DNA from: Mesobaculum littorinae
GTDB lineage: Bacteria; Pseudomonadota; Alphaproteobacteria; Rhodobacterales; Rhodobacteraceae
DNA length: 64,000 bases
Direction of reading: 5' to 3'
Assembly (NCBI RefSeq): GCF_004011175.1
Contig: NZ_RQXX01000005.1
Coordinates: forward strand, 1 to 64,000
The notes under the pieces are model-generated. The model was not told the origin of the DNA. It made no database searches and was given only the letters and a program-made list of their open reading frames with translations. This document shows positions 26,362 to 34,834 of this stretch, one piece after another (the first letter of the stretch is position 1; every line of letters begins with the position of its first letter). Made by a program: the position numbers and the translations under genes.

Positions 26362-26604
26362 ATGAAGGTAGATTTGCACAATCACGAGCGGCTGAAGTGC
26401 AGGCTTCGGCAAGCCGGGTCGAGCATGGCGGAAATCGCGCGCATGCTCGACATCAAGCAAAGCAGCGTGACGGTGGTGAGCCAGGGTTACCGACGCTCTC
26501 ACCGTGTGCAGTCCGCCATCGCCGTTCAGCTTGGGACTACCCCGCAGGCGCTCTTCCCAGACCGATACCCAGCAGAGGAGGAGCGTCCAACCGAACAAAC
26601 CTGA
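26362..26604 (+). CDS. Ner/Nlp-family DNA-binding regulator
   Basis: 80 residues from MKVDLHNHERLKCRL. The helix-turn-helix SMAEIARMLDIKQSSVTVVSQGYRRS, then VQSAIAVQLGTTPQALFPDRY, matches the Mu Ner / Nlp (SfsB) pattern whose hallmark is a C-terminal PxxLWPxRY-like end. In Mu, Ner represses the transposition operon. Here it is divergent from the triple-HTH gene and upstream of tnsA, so it may play the same role. The start at 26362 is chosen because homology begins there. Confidence 0.75.
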   Translation: MKVDLHNHERLKCRLRQAGSSMAEIARMLDIKQSSVTVVSQGYRRSHRVQSAIAVQLGTTPQALFPDRYPAEEERPTEQT

Positions 26605-26622
26605 CATCGGGAAGTAAAAAGA

Positions 26623-26651
26623 CCCTCCTGCGCTAACAGGAAGGCCTTTTG
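26623..26651 (+). terminator. Probable terminator after the Ner-like gene
   Basis: CCTCCTG-CGCTAA-CAGGAAGG with one mismatch in the stem, followed by CCTTTTG, 19 bp after the stop. It would separate the regulator from the tns operon. Confidence 0.5.
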
Positions 26652-26710
26652 AATAAGCGTCGTTTGGATCCGACTACTTATTCATCCCCTGAGTCTCACG
26701 AAAAGTCAAC

Positions 26711-26732
26711 CTGCCGAGGCGTCACTCGGCAG
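26711..26732. repeat. Perfect 8-bp hairpin upstream of tnsA
   Basis: CTGCCGAG (26711-26718) and CTCGGCAG (26725-26732) with a 6-base loop, in the 223-bp gap before tnsA. There is no T-tract. It is a candidate operator or attenuating hairpin of the transposition operon. Confidence 0.45.
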
Positions 26733-26827
26733 GGCAGTCAAACTCATCTCAAACATAGGGGGATGTCGCCCCGCACCTGCTCCGATCCACATGGGTCGGC
26801 GCTCAGGTGAGGTGCGCTCCAATCATC

Positions 26828-27328
26828 ATGAAGAAAAAACTGATCTACCGCGGGCCGGAACCGAGCCACGCGACCCGAGTTCCTGCGCGCCGCTCCAAAG
26901 GCAGCCTTCGGGGCTCGATGGTCGCGCTGCTGCCTGGCTTTGAGCGCCCGCGTATCATCCACTTCGAGAGCGCCCTCGAATACGCCTTTCTCTGCCTGAT
27001 GCTGGTACGAGAGGACGTGCATCACATCCGGGAGCAGCCCCCGGCGATATCCTATGTCGGCACCGACGGCCGCCCTGCGCGACATGTCTTCGACTTCCTC
27101 GTCACCAAGGCGGATGGCGAGCGGATCGCGGTGGCGATCAAACCCATGCAGCGCGTCCTGAAGCTGAACTTTGCCTCCGAGCTCGAAGCGGTTGCGGCAG
27201 CGGTCTCCAAATCCTTTGCAGACCGCGTGCTGCTGGTCACCGACCAGCACCTCGACCGGGCCGCCGCAGCTGAAGCGGCCCGGACACTCGCCTGGTCGCG
27301 CACCTCTCTGACGGAGGTGACGGCATGA
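26828..27328 (+). CDS. tnsA: TnsA-like transposon endonuclease
   Basis: 166 residues. In a TnsA-type restriction-endonuclease fold the catalytic residues appear as Glu in HFESALEYAF, Asp in RHVFDFLVTK and Lys in RIAVAIKPMQ, spaced as in Tn7 TnsA's E-D-K triad. It cleaves the 5' strands of transposon ends together with TnsB, allowing cut-and-paste. It is shorter than Tn7 TnsA (273) and seems to lack the C-terminal TnsC-contacting domain. The start at 26828 (MKKKLIYRG) is preferred over 26807. It overlaps tnsB by 4 bp. Confidence 0.82.
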   Translation: MKKKLIYRGPEPSHATRVPARRSKGSLRGSMVALLPGFERPRIIHFESALEYAFLCLMLVREDVHHIREQPPAISYVGTDGRPARHVFDFLVTKADGERIAVAIKPMQRVLKLNFASELEAVAAAVSKSFADRVLLVTDQHLDRAAAAEAARTLAWSRTSLTEVTA

Positions 27329-29469
27329 CCATGCGTTTCCGCTTCTCGAACTCCGACATGATCACCACTGCAGGCGTCGCCATGCGCCCCCTCCAGATGG
27401 ACGACAAAGGCGGCACCTTCGAGCGCGTCGGCCAGCCAGGGATCACGGAGTCTTTTTCCTACCAAGAGCTCGCCGAGATGATGCGCCGGCCGGACACAAC
27501 GTATCTTGCCGGCTACTTCGACTGGGCTACGCAGGAGATGCGGCTAAACAAGCCAGTGGAAGTAATCAGTGAATTGCCGGAACAGATCGGCAGACTGGTG
27601 ATTTGGCGGAAAGCGGTCTGCGATGCTTTCCTGACCTTAGAGGCAAAAGATGAAATCAAGCGGACCCAAGAAAGCTACGACAGCGCGCGCCCACGATTAG
27701 CCGCAGAAACGCAGCGCCTTGTCGGCGAAGGCGCCGCGGCAGCCAAGAAAGCTAGACCAGGTAAAGACGTCACCGTACGCAACCTTCCGGGTAGCCGAAC
27801 TGCGTTTCAATGGGTGCGTGCCTACCAATCTGCGAGTTGCTCACCACTTGCGCTTATCCCCGAGACTTATCGTTCCGGGAACCGGACGCGGATTTGGTGC
27901 CCGCGATCTGTAGTTCTGATGAATCAGGTCATCGAGATTTACGCCGACACGCAGCGCCCGACAAAGGTCCAAGCGATCAAGCAAACCCAAGCACTTTTCG
28001 ATGAAGAGAACCGAAAACGTGCCGACGCCGGGGTACCCCTTATGGTCGTTCCATCGGCCGCAAGTATTCGACGTCGCCTAGGCATGGCTGATCCGTTCTA
28101 CCTCTACGCCAAGCGGAATGGTGCTGCAGCTGCCGCTAGACATTTTGCCATGAGCAGCAACGGTCCTGATGTCCTACGACCCATGGAGCGGGTCGAGATG
28201 GATGAAAACAAGCTCGACGTCATGTCGTTGCTGACGCTGACCGGCATTTGGGAGCACCTGCCGCCGGATCGGCAGAAGAAATTCGAGGCTGGACGACGCT
28301 GGCTCTACATTGCGATCGACTGCGCCACGAAATGCGTCGTGTCGATGCGATTGGCTGAAACGCCAAACTCGGATGATGCGATCCGCGCACTGCGGCTGAT
28401 TTTCGAGGACAAGACCCCGCTGGCCCAGGCGGCCGAATGCGAGAGCACATGGCATCACCACGGCGGGATCGGAACCCTCGTGACCGACATGGGTCCTGCC
28501 TTCGTCTCGGATGCCTTCCAGGCAACGGTAGTGTCGCTTGGCGTCACGTCGCATTTGCCACCTGCCGGAATTCCCTGGATGCGGGGGCACATCGAGTCCT
28601 TTTTCCGAACGCTCGGCCACCAGCTCATGCCACTCTTGGCGGGTCGTACCTTCTTCGACACCGTGGATCGCGGTGACTACCCCTCCGAGATGCTCGCCTG
28701 CCTGTGCGACGACGATCTGATCAAGGTTCTTCTGACCTACATCGTTGATATCTATCACAATCAGCCACACGGTTCGCTGAAAGGGGAAACCCCGAATGCA
28801 GCATGGAAGCGCCTGATTGCCGAACACGGGACGCCTCCGGTACCGGATGGCCTGACCCTTAGAAAAGCATTCGGCAGGCCGCTGACCCGGAAACTCAATG
28901 ACGAGGGCGTGCTGTTCTCTGGGCTTAGTTATAGCTGCGAGGCGCTGCGGGAAGCCTATCTCCACTCCCCCATACGGGAGGTGGAAATCAGGGTGGACCT
29001 GCAGGACATCGGCTGGATCGCCGTCAAAGTTGGCGCAACCTGGTATCCGGCGCTCGCCAATCAGCCCGGCTTCGCGGGCGTGAGTTTCGAAGAACTAAGG
29101 GAGGGCATTCGGGCGGTTCGACACGCACATGCGCACGCTGCGAAGCTGGACGTGCCCAAGGTCCAGCGCGCCATCGGGAGGATTTCCGAAGCGAACCGTC
29201 GTGCGTTCGCGTTGCGCGCCCTGACCCCGTACCACACAGCCGACGTGGAGGTAGCGCGTGCAGATGCGTCGCTGCACCAACCGCTTCGCTCTGACGCGCA
29301 GCGGTTGGGATACGTGCCGCCGAGCAACGATCTGCTCAATGACGCGATCTCCATTACTCCGCCCAAGGACACATCTCGGGAGCCAGACAGCGACGATAGC
29401 GGGCCGGGATCCGAGCGTCGAACGAGACGCAAGACCCGCAAACGCTGGGGGTTCAATTATGGGAAATGA
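27325..29469 (+). CDS. tnsB: TnsB-like DDE transposase
   Basis: 714 residues of the Mu/TnsB/TniA superfamily. The RNase-H core shows Asp293 in VEMDENKL, Asp388 in VTDMGPAF and Glu424 in GHIESFFR: a D-D-35-E spacing. The post-core beta-barrel contains VEIRVDLQDIGWIAVKV. The C-terminus is basic (RRTRRKTRKRW), the likely TnsC-contact tail. It binds the transposon ends and joins 3' ends to target. It is co-transcribed with tnsA (ATGA overlap) and tnsC (11-bp overlap). Confidence 0.92.
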   Translation: MTMRFRFSNSDMITTAGVAMRPLQMDDKGGTFERVGQPGITESFSYQELAEMMRRPDTTYLAGYFDWATQEMRLNKPVEVISELPEQIGRLVIWRKAVCDAFLTLEAKDEIKRTQESYDSARPRLAAETQRLVGEGAAAAKKARPGKDVTVRNLPGSRTAFQWVRAYQSASCSPLALIPETYRSGNRTRIWCPRSVVLMNQVIEIYADTQRPTKVQAIKQTQALFDEENRKRADAGVPLMVVPSAASIRRRLGMADPFYLYAKRNGAAAAARHFAMSSNGPDVLRPMERVEMDENKLDVMSLLTLTGIWEHLPPDRQKKFEAGRRWLYIAIDCATKCVVSMRLAETPNSDDAIRALRLIFEDKTPLAQAAECESTWHHHGGIGTLVTDMGPAFVSDAFQATVVSLGVTSHLPPAGIPWMRGHIESFFRTLGHQLMPLLAGRTFFDTVDRGDYPSEMLACLCDDDLIKVLLTYIVDIYHNQPHGSLKGETPNAAWKRLIAEHGTPPVPDGLTLRKAFGRPLTRKLNDEGVLFSGLSYSCEALREAYLHSPIREVEIRVDLQDIGWIAVKVGATWYPALANQPGFAGVSFEELREGIRAVRHAHAHAAKLDVPKVQRAIGRISEANRRAFALRALTPYHTADVEVARADASLHQPLRSDAQRLGYVPPSNDLLNDAISITPPKDTSREPDSDDSGPGSERRTRRKTRKRWGFNYGK

Positions 29470-30412
29470 TCTGATCACCCGAGCAGCACAACGGGTCGCT
29501 GAACTGAAGGGGTATTTCGTCGATCACGAGCGCTTCGTCCCACTGGCAGAAGGGTTCTCCATCCTCGCCGAGAAAAGGCTCGTAGACATCCAGACCGGCC
29601 GCATCAGCGAGGCGCAAGGGCTTGCTCTGTCCGGGCACTCCGGGGCCGGCAAAAGCGCTGCAATCACCCATCTTCTCGCCCAAGAAGGGCAAAGGCTGGC
29701 CGATCGAGGTTACGGAGATTCAACCATCATCAGCTTGCGGGTACCCTCACCCGCAACGCTGAAATTCGTCGGACAGATGCTCCTTCGGGCGCTTGGCTAC
29801 CCCATCGGTGCCGATCGCCATGCATGGTACATATGGGACCTGGTTCAACATCATCTCAAAGAGAGACGAGTCCTTTTCGTGCATCTCGACGAGGCTCAGG
29901 ACCTGGCGTCGCGGGGTACCAAGCATGAGCTGGATTCAGTCACATCCATGCTGAAGACCCTGATGACGGACCCGGAATGGCCGGTCGGGATCATTCTTTC
30001 GGGCACAACCGAGCTGGAAGACATCCTCAACCACGACCATCAGCTCGCGCGGCGCATGAAGACCGTTCGGTTCGAGAGCCTATCCCCTGCTGCATATAGT
30101 GATGATATTCTCGACCTGCTCGAGAAGTACTGCGAACTGGCGAAGCTCGAACCAGAGGAGGACGTGCTGGAATTGTCCCACGGCGAACGCGTGGTCCATG
30201 CTGCGGCAAACCAGTTCGGCATCGCCATCGTCCTGATCCTCGACGCCATCGAGGACGCCTACCTGCAGGGGCAGGAGACACTGAGCCGGCACAATTTCAT
30301 CAGGGCGTACCATCGGCGGACCTCCTGCGACGCCGAATTCAATCCGTTTGTCGTGCCGGATTTCATGCGCATCGACGCCCGTCAGGTGTTTTCTCGGGAG
30401 AACCGCACATGA
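29459..30412 (+). CDS. tnsC: TnsC/TniB-like AAA+ ATPase
   Basis: 317 residues. Walker A is GHSGAGKS (59-66), Walker B RVLFVHLDEAQDL, and sensor-1 ILSGTTEL. This is the AAA+ regulator that polymerises on target DNA and links the TniQ targeting protein to the transposase. The start (MGNDLITRAA) lies inside the tnsB 3' end. Its length is closer to TniB/Tn5053 or CAST-type TnsC than to the long Tn7 TnsC (555). Confidence 0.92.
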   Translation: MGNDLITRAAQRVAELKGYFVDHERFVPLAEGFSILAEKRLVDIQTGRISEAQGLALSGHSGAGKSAAITHLLAQEGQRLADRGYGDSTIISLRVPSPATLKFVGQMLLRALGYPIGADRHAWYIWDLVQHHLKERRVLFVHLDEAQDLASRGTKHELDSVTSMLKTLMTDPEWPVGIILSGTTELEDILNHDHQLARRMKTVRFESLSPAAYSDDILDLLEKYCELAKLEPEEDVLELSHGERVVHAAANQFGIAIVLILDAIEDAYLQGQETLSRHNFIRAYHRRTSCDAEFNPFVVPDFMRIDARQVFSRENRT

Positions 30413-32202
30413 TGTTTTCGACCGTTAAGCCGTTGCCATTGAACGTGAAATACCATCTCGGAGAATCCGCAACCTCTCTCGCATCCCGCTTGGCCCGTCG
30501 CAACGGCGTGTCAGGCATGGCGATGTTTTTGTCTGACTTCGGGATCGACTATCTGAACTTAACCAATGGCGACCAGGAGGATTGCGCGCGGCTGGCCGCA
30601 CTTGCCGGTGTCGATCAGGCGGCACTGCATCGCGACACGCCGGCGCTTGTCTCTCCTGGCTGGTTCCGGCTGGGCCTGGAGGAGATCAAATTCACGGCCT
30701 TCAGCCGAACCGCTCTCAAAGGCTGCCCACAATGCCTGCAAGACGCTTCAAACGATAGCGAGGCTGGGCATCTCGGTCTGTGGCAGCTCACCTCAATCCG
30801 CACCTGCGGCTTGCACGGCTGTTACCTCACTCCGTTGCCCACGTCGTCTGGGCCACGAGAGCGGTTCGACGTCACCAGACTGACCTCTGGCTTTTCACCG
30901 CCAGAACCCCAGGTCGCGAACGATCAGGATCTCTGGTTCGAGCATTACCTGAGAAACAGGATCGAGAAGGGGCCTGGGAAGACCTGGCTGGACCGGTTGC
31001 CCTTCCATGTTGCGGCGCAGACCTGCGAAGCCTTCGGGCTCCTGCTGACCCTTGGCCCGAAAGCCCGGCGAGAAACAGTGACGCCGGCGCAATGGGCTGC
31101 TGCAGGCACTGCCGGTTTCAGCATCCTACGCCAAGGACCAGATGCGTTCCGGCAGAAGTTGAAGGATATCCAGAAGGCCCATCCAGTCGACAACACCCTC
31201 TACCGGACCCGCTATCGCGTCTTCTTCGAGTGGCTGCGCCACCGCGACGACGACCCTCAGTTCGATGTGATCCGCGATCTGGTGCGAGAGTTCATCTTCC
31301 GCAACTTCCCGATCTCCGAAGGCTCGATCGTTCTGGGCCGCCCCTGCCCTGAACAATACGTCCACTCGCTTTCGACGGCTCGCTCGCGATATGGCATGTC
31401 TGGTTGGAAGCTGGCGCGCCGCCTAGCCTCGATGGGGCTCGCGGAAAGGAAGATATCTGGCCAGGGTTTTGTACTGACCGGTTACGTGCCCACGGAAATC
31501 ATCAATGACATCGCGACCGATTTCGACGCCCTCCTGAACGCGACCGACGCGGGAAGATATCTTGGCGTCGAACGTTTCATGATGGCCAAGCTGACGAAGC
31601 CTGGACTGGTCGAGAAGTACTTCGACGAAAAGAATGCCTCGCCGATGTATCACCCGCGCGATCTCGACGGGTTCATCGGGAAGCTGCGGGCGCGCATTGA
31701 GCGCTCCGAGGCGGCAGACCTACTCGACATTGCGACGGCATCGCATCGTGTCCGGATACCGACCGAACGCGTGGTCGAGATCATTCTAAGAAACCGCCTT
31801 CCGCTGTATGCCCCCGACCCCACCACCGCACGCTTTCCGGATTTCCGCGTGTCGCTAGCCGTGCTGCGTGAGGTCATCGCTACCGATCACCATGGAACCG
31901 TTCGGCCGACCCGGGCCGCGACGATCCTCGGCGTCAATATCCGGACGATCCGCAGTCTGATGGACACGGGCGTTCTGGAATCTTGCAACATTGAGGAGGT
32001 GAAGAGCGGGCGAATGCGACGGTATGTCTGCGCCAACGCGATGGAACGGTTTTCCAAAAGCCATATCTCGGTGGTTGCACTGGCAACGGCGAGCGGACGG
32101 CTGCCAGGCGTCGAAGCCGTGATCCAGCTCGACCGCGGTGCGCAGCCCCTTCCGCTGGGGCCGCGCGCCAACATGATTTTCAGGCGAAGCGACGTTCTCT
32201 GA
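30409..32202 (+). CDS. tniQ: TniQ/TnsD-like target-selection protein
   Basis: 597 residues. The N-terminal TniQ domain reads PLPLNVKYHLGESATSLASRLA, with the zinc ligands CPQC and the CGLHGCYLTPL segment. The long C-terminal part has several HTH-like units (TRAATILGVNIRTIRSLMDTG) and resembles TnsD size (508) more than a minimal TniQ. TnsD proteins recognise a fixed chromosomal site, so this protein may be sequence-specific. It is the only TniQ in the element. The start overlaps the tnsC stop by 4 bp. Confidence 0.88.
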   Translation: MMFSTVKPLPLNVKYHLGESATSLASRLARRNGVSGMAMFLSDFGIDYLNLTNGDQEDCARLAALAGVDQAALHRDTPALVSPGWFRLGLEEIKFTAFSRTALKGCPQCLQDASNDSEAGHLGLWQLTSIRTCGLHGCYLTPLPTSSGPRERFDVTRLTSGFSPPEPQVANDQDLWFEHYLRNRIEKGPGKTWLDRLPFHVAAQTCEAFGLLLTLGPKARRETVTPAQWAAAGTAGFSILRQGPDAFRQKLKDIQKAHPVDNTLYRTRYRVFFEWLRHRDDDPQFDVIRDLVREFIFRNFPISEGSIVLGRPCPEQYVHSLSTARSRYGMSGWKLARRLASMGLAERKISGQGFVLTGYVPTEIINDIATDFDALLNATDAGRYLGVERFMMAKLTKPGLVEKYFDEKNASPMYHPRDLDGFIGKLRARIERSEAADLLDIATASHRVRIPTERVVEIILRNRLPLYAPDPTTARFPDFRVSLAVLREVIATDHHGTVRPTRAATILGVNIRTIRSLMDTGVLESCNIEEVKSGRMRRYVCANAMERFSKSHISVVALATASGRLPGVEAVIQLDRGAQPLPLGPRANMIFRRSDVL

Positions 32203-32217
32203 ACCACAATTCGCGGG

Positions 32218-32242
32218 AAGCCGGCCAATGCGCCGGCTTTTT
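32218..32242 (+). terminator. Terminator of the tns operon
   Basis: AAGCCGGC-CAATGC-GCCGGCTT followed by TTT, beginning 16 bp after the tniQ stop. It is a textbook intrinsic terminator. Confidence 0.85.
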
Positions 32243-32253
32243 CATGTTCGGCC

Positions 32254-32420
32254 AGAGGCAAACTTATCTGACGAAAAAGGCAGATTCAGTTCAGCATCGA
32301 GGTTTTCGGGCGCTGAAATCTAAGGGAAATTTTGGGCCCCAGAGGCAGAACTTTGTGACGCTTCCCACCCTCTGAAAAGCACCAGATAGTTCTGCCTTTC
32401 TCGTTAGAGGATTTGCCTCT
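32254..32420. repeat. Four related ~20-bp repeats, putative transposase-binding end
   Basis: Copies: 32254-32273 (+), 32341-32360 (+), 32382-32401 (-) and 32400-32420 (-). The common core is AGGCAGAACTWTSTG, with an AGAGGCAAA variant in the outer two. Lying beyond tniQ and before chromosomal-looking genes, they fit TnsB-binding sites of the right transposon end. Two copies point each way, which is unlike Tn7. The exact terminus could not be fixed. Confidence 0.65.
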
Positions 32421-32532
32421 GCCGCGCAGACGGGTGCTGTTTTCCCTACGAAAATCCATGCCGCTTTGATCCGCGCCCGTGGCGTGTTGATCGCTTCGCA
32501 GCGCTTTCCCCTATCAAAACCGAGGATGGCCC

Positions 32533-33072
32533 ATGAGCGACCATTTCTTTGTCGTGACGGGCGGCCCCGGTGTGGGCAAGACCAGCCTCATCACCGAGCT
32601 CTCCCGCCGCGGATTTCACGCAACTCCCGATTCCGGCCGCGCGATCATTCGCGAGGAGGTGGCGCGCGGCGGAGACGCCCTCCCCTGGGCGGACCGCATG
32701 GCCTATGCCGAGAGGATGCTGGAGCGGGACCTGCGCGCCTGCGAGGACGCTGAGGCACTCTCAGGCCCCGTGATCTTCGACCGAGGCATTCCCGACATTA
32801 TAGGCTACCTGACCCTCTGCGGCCTCCCCGTGCCGCCCCACGTCGCCGCAGCAGCCAAAGCAGCCCGCTACAACCGTCGCGTCTTCCTGGCACCGTTTTG
32901 GGATGAGATCTTCACACAAGACAGCGAACGCAAGCAGACTCGCGCCGAAGCCGAAGCGACCTGCGCCGTTATGCGGGAGACCTACACCGCGCTCGGATAC
33001 CAGATCACGGAGTTGCCACGCGCCGACATTGCAACACGCGCCGACTTTATCTGTGCGCAGCGGGTCAATTGA
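32533..33072 (+). CDS. AAA_28-type P-loop ATPase
   Basis: 179 residues. Walker A is VVTGGPGVGKTSLI at the N-terminus, with an Asp-containing VIFDRGIPDIIGYL and EDAEALSG between. This is the AAA_28/NadR-kinase-like group of single-domain ATPases of unknown substrate. The start follows GAGG. It is the first gene beyond the transposon right end. Confidence 0.82.
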   Translation: MSDHFFVVTGGPGVGKTSLITELSRRGFHATPDSGRAIIREEVARGGDALPWADRMAYAERMLERDLRACEDAEALSGPVIFDRGIPDIIGYLTLCGLPVPPHVAAAAKAARYNRRVFLAPFWDEIFTQDSERKQTRAEAEATCAVMRETYTALGYQITELPRADIATRADFICAQRVN

Positions 33073-33152
33073 CCGTGATCGCGAGATGCCGTGGCGAAAC
33101 TGCTGAAGCGGACAAACCGCATGGTCCCTCCGGCCTCCCGTTGCCTGACACT

Positions 33153-33268
33153 CACGGCCCGAAGCCGCCATTCGCCGGTCGGCTCGTCGCCGCAGCGCGC
33201 CCTCACCGAACCGGACGTTCGCGAAGCGCGCAGCATCTCCACCGCCCGGATGGCTGCTTGGCGGACAA
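33153..33268. repeat. Dispersed repeat related to 6101-6223
   Basis: Within the 33073-33463 gap. It shares TTCGCCGGTCGG, TCACCGAACCG and CTTGGCGGACA with the copy at 6101-6223. A 135-codon frame over it has biased low-complexity composition and is not accepted as a gene. Weaker relatives occur at 34640-34770 and 36520-36600. Confidence 0.55.
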
Positions 33269-33463
33269 ATCTGCCGCTCGTCCCGCTCCTATCGTCGATC
33301 GGAAAGCGCCGGGAGAGGCCACTGAGTCCCGCGGCGAAAGCGGAACTTAGCTTCGCGACGGAATCCGGACGGGAGCTGCGCTACCCAGAACAGCACCAAA
33401 TTCTTTCCGGTCTCATGGCGGCAACCATTCCATTTATCGGCGCGGCGATCCACATCTTATGTC

Positions 33464-34603
33464 GTGACCGCCCAGCACTCGAAATTTCTGCTCACTGAGG
33501 AAGCGCGACAGATCATGGGCATCACCGTTCACACCCTCGACGCTCGCAACAACTTCTTTCTCGAAGTGCTTCGAGACCATTTCAAATTGACGCCGGAGCG
33601 GATGCATCGAGAAATCCAGGGAATTGTTCGCTCGACCTCTGCCCTGCTTGCGAAAAAAGGCGTGGATTATGGCGCACTACGAACTGCGCTGGCGCCCCAG
33701 CAAGACCGCCGCGAGGCGACCTTCCTCTTTAACATCGATTTCAAGACATCTGGTTCATACAGCTACCCGGTCCACCAACGGCTCCTCCGTCTGTTTGACA
33801 GGCAAAGCAGCCATTCCGTGCTGCACGGTGACATCACAGACGAGCGCCGCTGGGGAGCTTTAGAGCAGGCCGACGAAGAGCTTGTTCGAGTGGGAGACCG
33901 CCAATTCGAGAGCCCGATGCTCTACGCTGTCTACGTCAACAACCTCACCGACCAGATGTTGGCCTATATTCACGGGGGATTCGAGGACTATCCGTGCTAT
34001 GTCGGCCATGTCGACACGACCTTCAGTTCAATCTTTAAGGCGTCGCTTTCCACACAGTTAGTCAATGCCTACGTGCAGTTCCGTGGAACAATCATCGGCC
34101 AGCACGAAGACGACCGCGATGCGCTTGAGAACATTGACCTGGTCGGGCTCGGCTTCAAGGAGGCGGGCTACACAGTGAGGAGCATTCCCGGGACGCAGTT
34201 CATGCTTCTGCTGAGCTACAAGATTGAGCGTCCCGTGGTTCAAGGTTACGAGGCGGACACCGAGTTCTCTCTCAATGCCATCAGCCCCATCGCCCTTCCG
34301 TTGGGGAACTGCGACATCGAGATCGACCCACGAAAGTTTGAGTATCTCTCAACCAACAAGTCTAAGAGACTAGAAGGCCTGGGGCTGCTCGGCGGCCACC
34401 TTGACCAGCTGAGAGAAATGATCCGCAAACGTATCAGCCACAACTACATCTACAGCATGGTGCAGGATGACGCCCACGGCGTTAGCCGCTTCAACATCAT
34501 GATCGAGGCACGCCCTGCGGATACTGAAAGTTGGTTTCGTGCGCTGGTGGGTCTGGAATACAAGCCGGAAAGCGAGCGCTTGCGCCTCATCACACTCTTC
34601 TGA
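33464..34603 (+). CDS. Conserved-looking hypothetical protein
   Basis: 379 residues, not recognised. Composition is globular (many aromatic and acidic residues, no TM segment or signal peptide). Landmarks: LLTEEARQIMGITVHTLDAR, FLFNIDFKTSGSYSYPVHQR and ISHNYIYSMVQDD. A GTG at 33464 opens the frame; the ATG at 33515 has a better ribosome-binding site (GAGGAAG) and may be the true start. Base composition is AT-richer than the flanks. It stands alone between two dispersed repeats, and no function can be assigned. Confidence 0.65.
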   Translation: MTAQHSKFLLTEEARQIMGITVHTLDARNNFFLEVLRDHFKLTPERMHREIQGIVRSTSALLAKKGVDYGALRTALAPQQDRREATFLFNIDFKTSGSYSYPVHQRLLRLFDRQSSHSVLHGDITDERRWGALEQADEELVRVGDRQFESPMLYAVYVNNLTDQMLAYIHGGFEDYPCYVGHVDTTFSSIFKASLSTQLVNAYVQFRGTIIGQHEDDRDALENIDLVGLGFKEAGYTVRSIPGTQFMLLLSYKIERPVVQGYEADTEFSLNAISPIALPLGNCDIEIDPRKFEYLSTNKSKRLEGLGLLGGHLDQLREMIRKRISHNYIYSMVQDDAHGVSRFNIMIEARPADTESWFRALVGLEYKPESERLRLITLF

Positions 34604-34834
34604 TCGCAGACCGATGCAACTCCTGCACCCTTGGGGCAGACTCACGCTGCGTAGCGAACGGCGGGCAGTTTCGGGCCTGGCGGACTTTCGGCGACGCGGC
34701 GGCGCCGCTCTTCGACACAAAGGTCGGCCGCTTCTCACGGCCCAGAGCTGCCGTTCAAACCAGCCGTCGATGCGGCCCGCAGCGTCGCCGCAGCATTCTC
34801 CAATCGCTGAACGTCGTCTGCGCCGACAAAGCGG
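34604..34834. other. Intergenic with weak repeat relative
   Basis: Convergent interval; 34640-34770 contains GGCGGACTTTCGG and AGAGCTGCCGTTC strings like the dispersed repeats. No gene. Confidence 0.35.

Noticed and set aside
26711-26732. Hairpin before tnsA as an intrinsic terminator
   Set aside because: No T-rich tail follows; called only a hairpin or possible operator.
32382-32420. Integron attC-like interpretation of the repeats after tniQ
   Set aside because: GTTAGAG/CTCTAAC does not fit the RYYYAAC/GTTRRRY rule and there is no integrase or cassette array.
33091-33498. 135-codon plus frame after the P-loop ATPase
   Set aside because: It overlaps a dispersed repeat also found at 6101, has no motif and biased composition.
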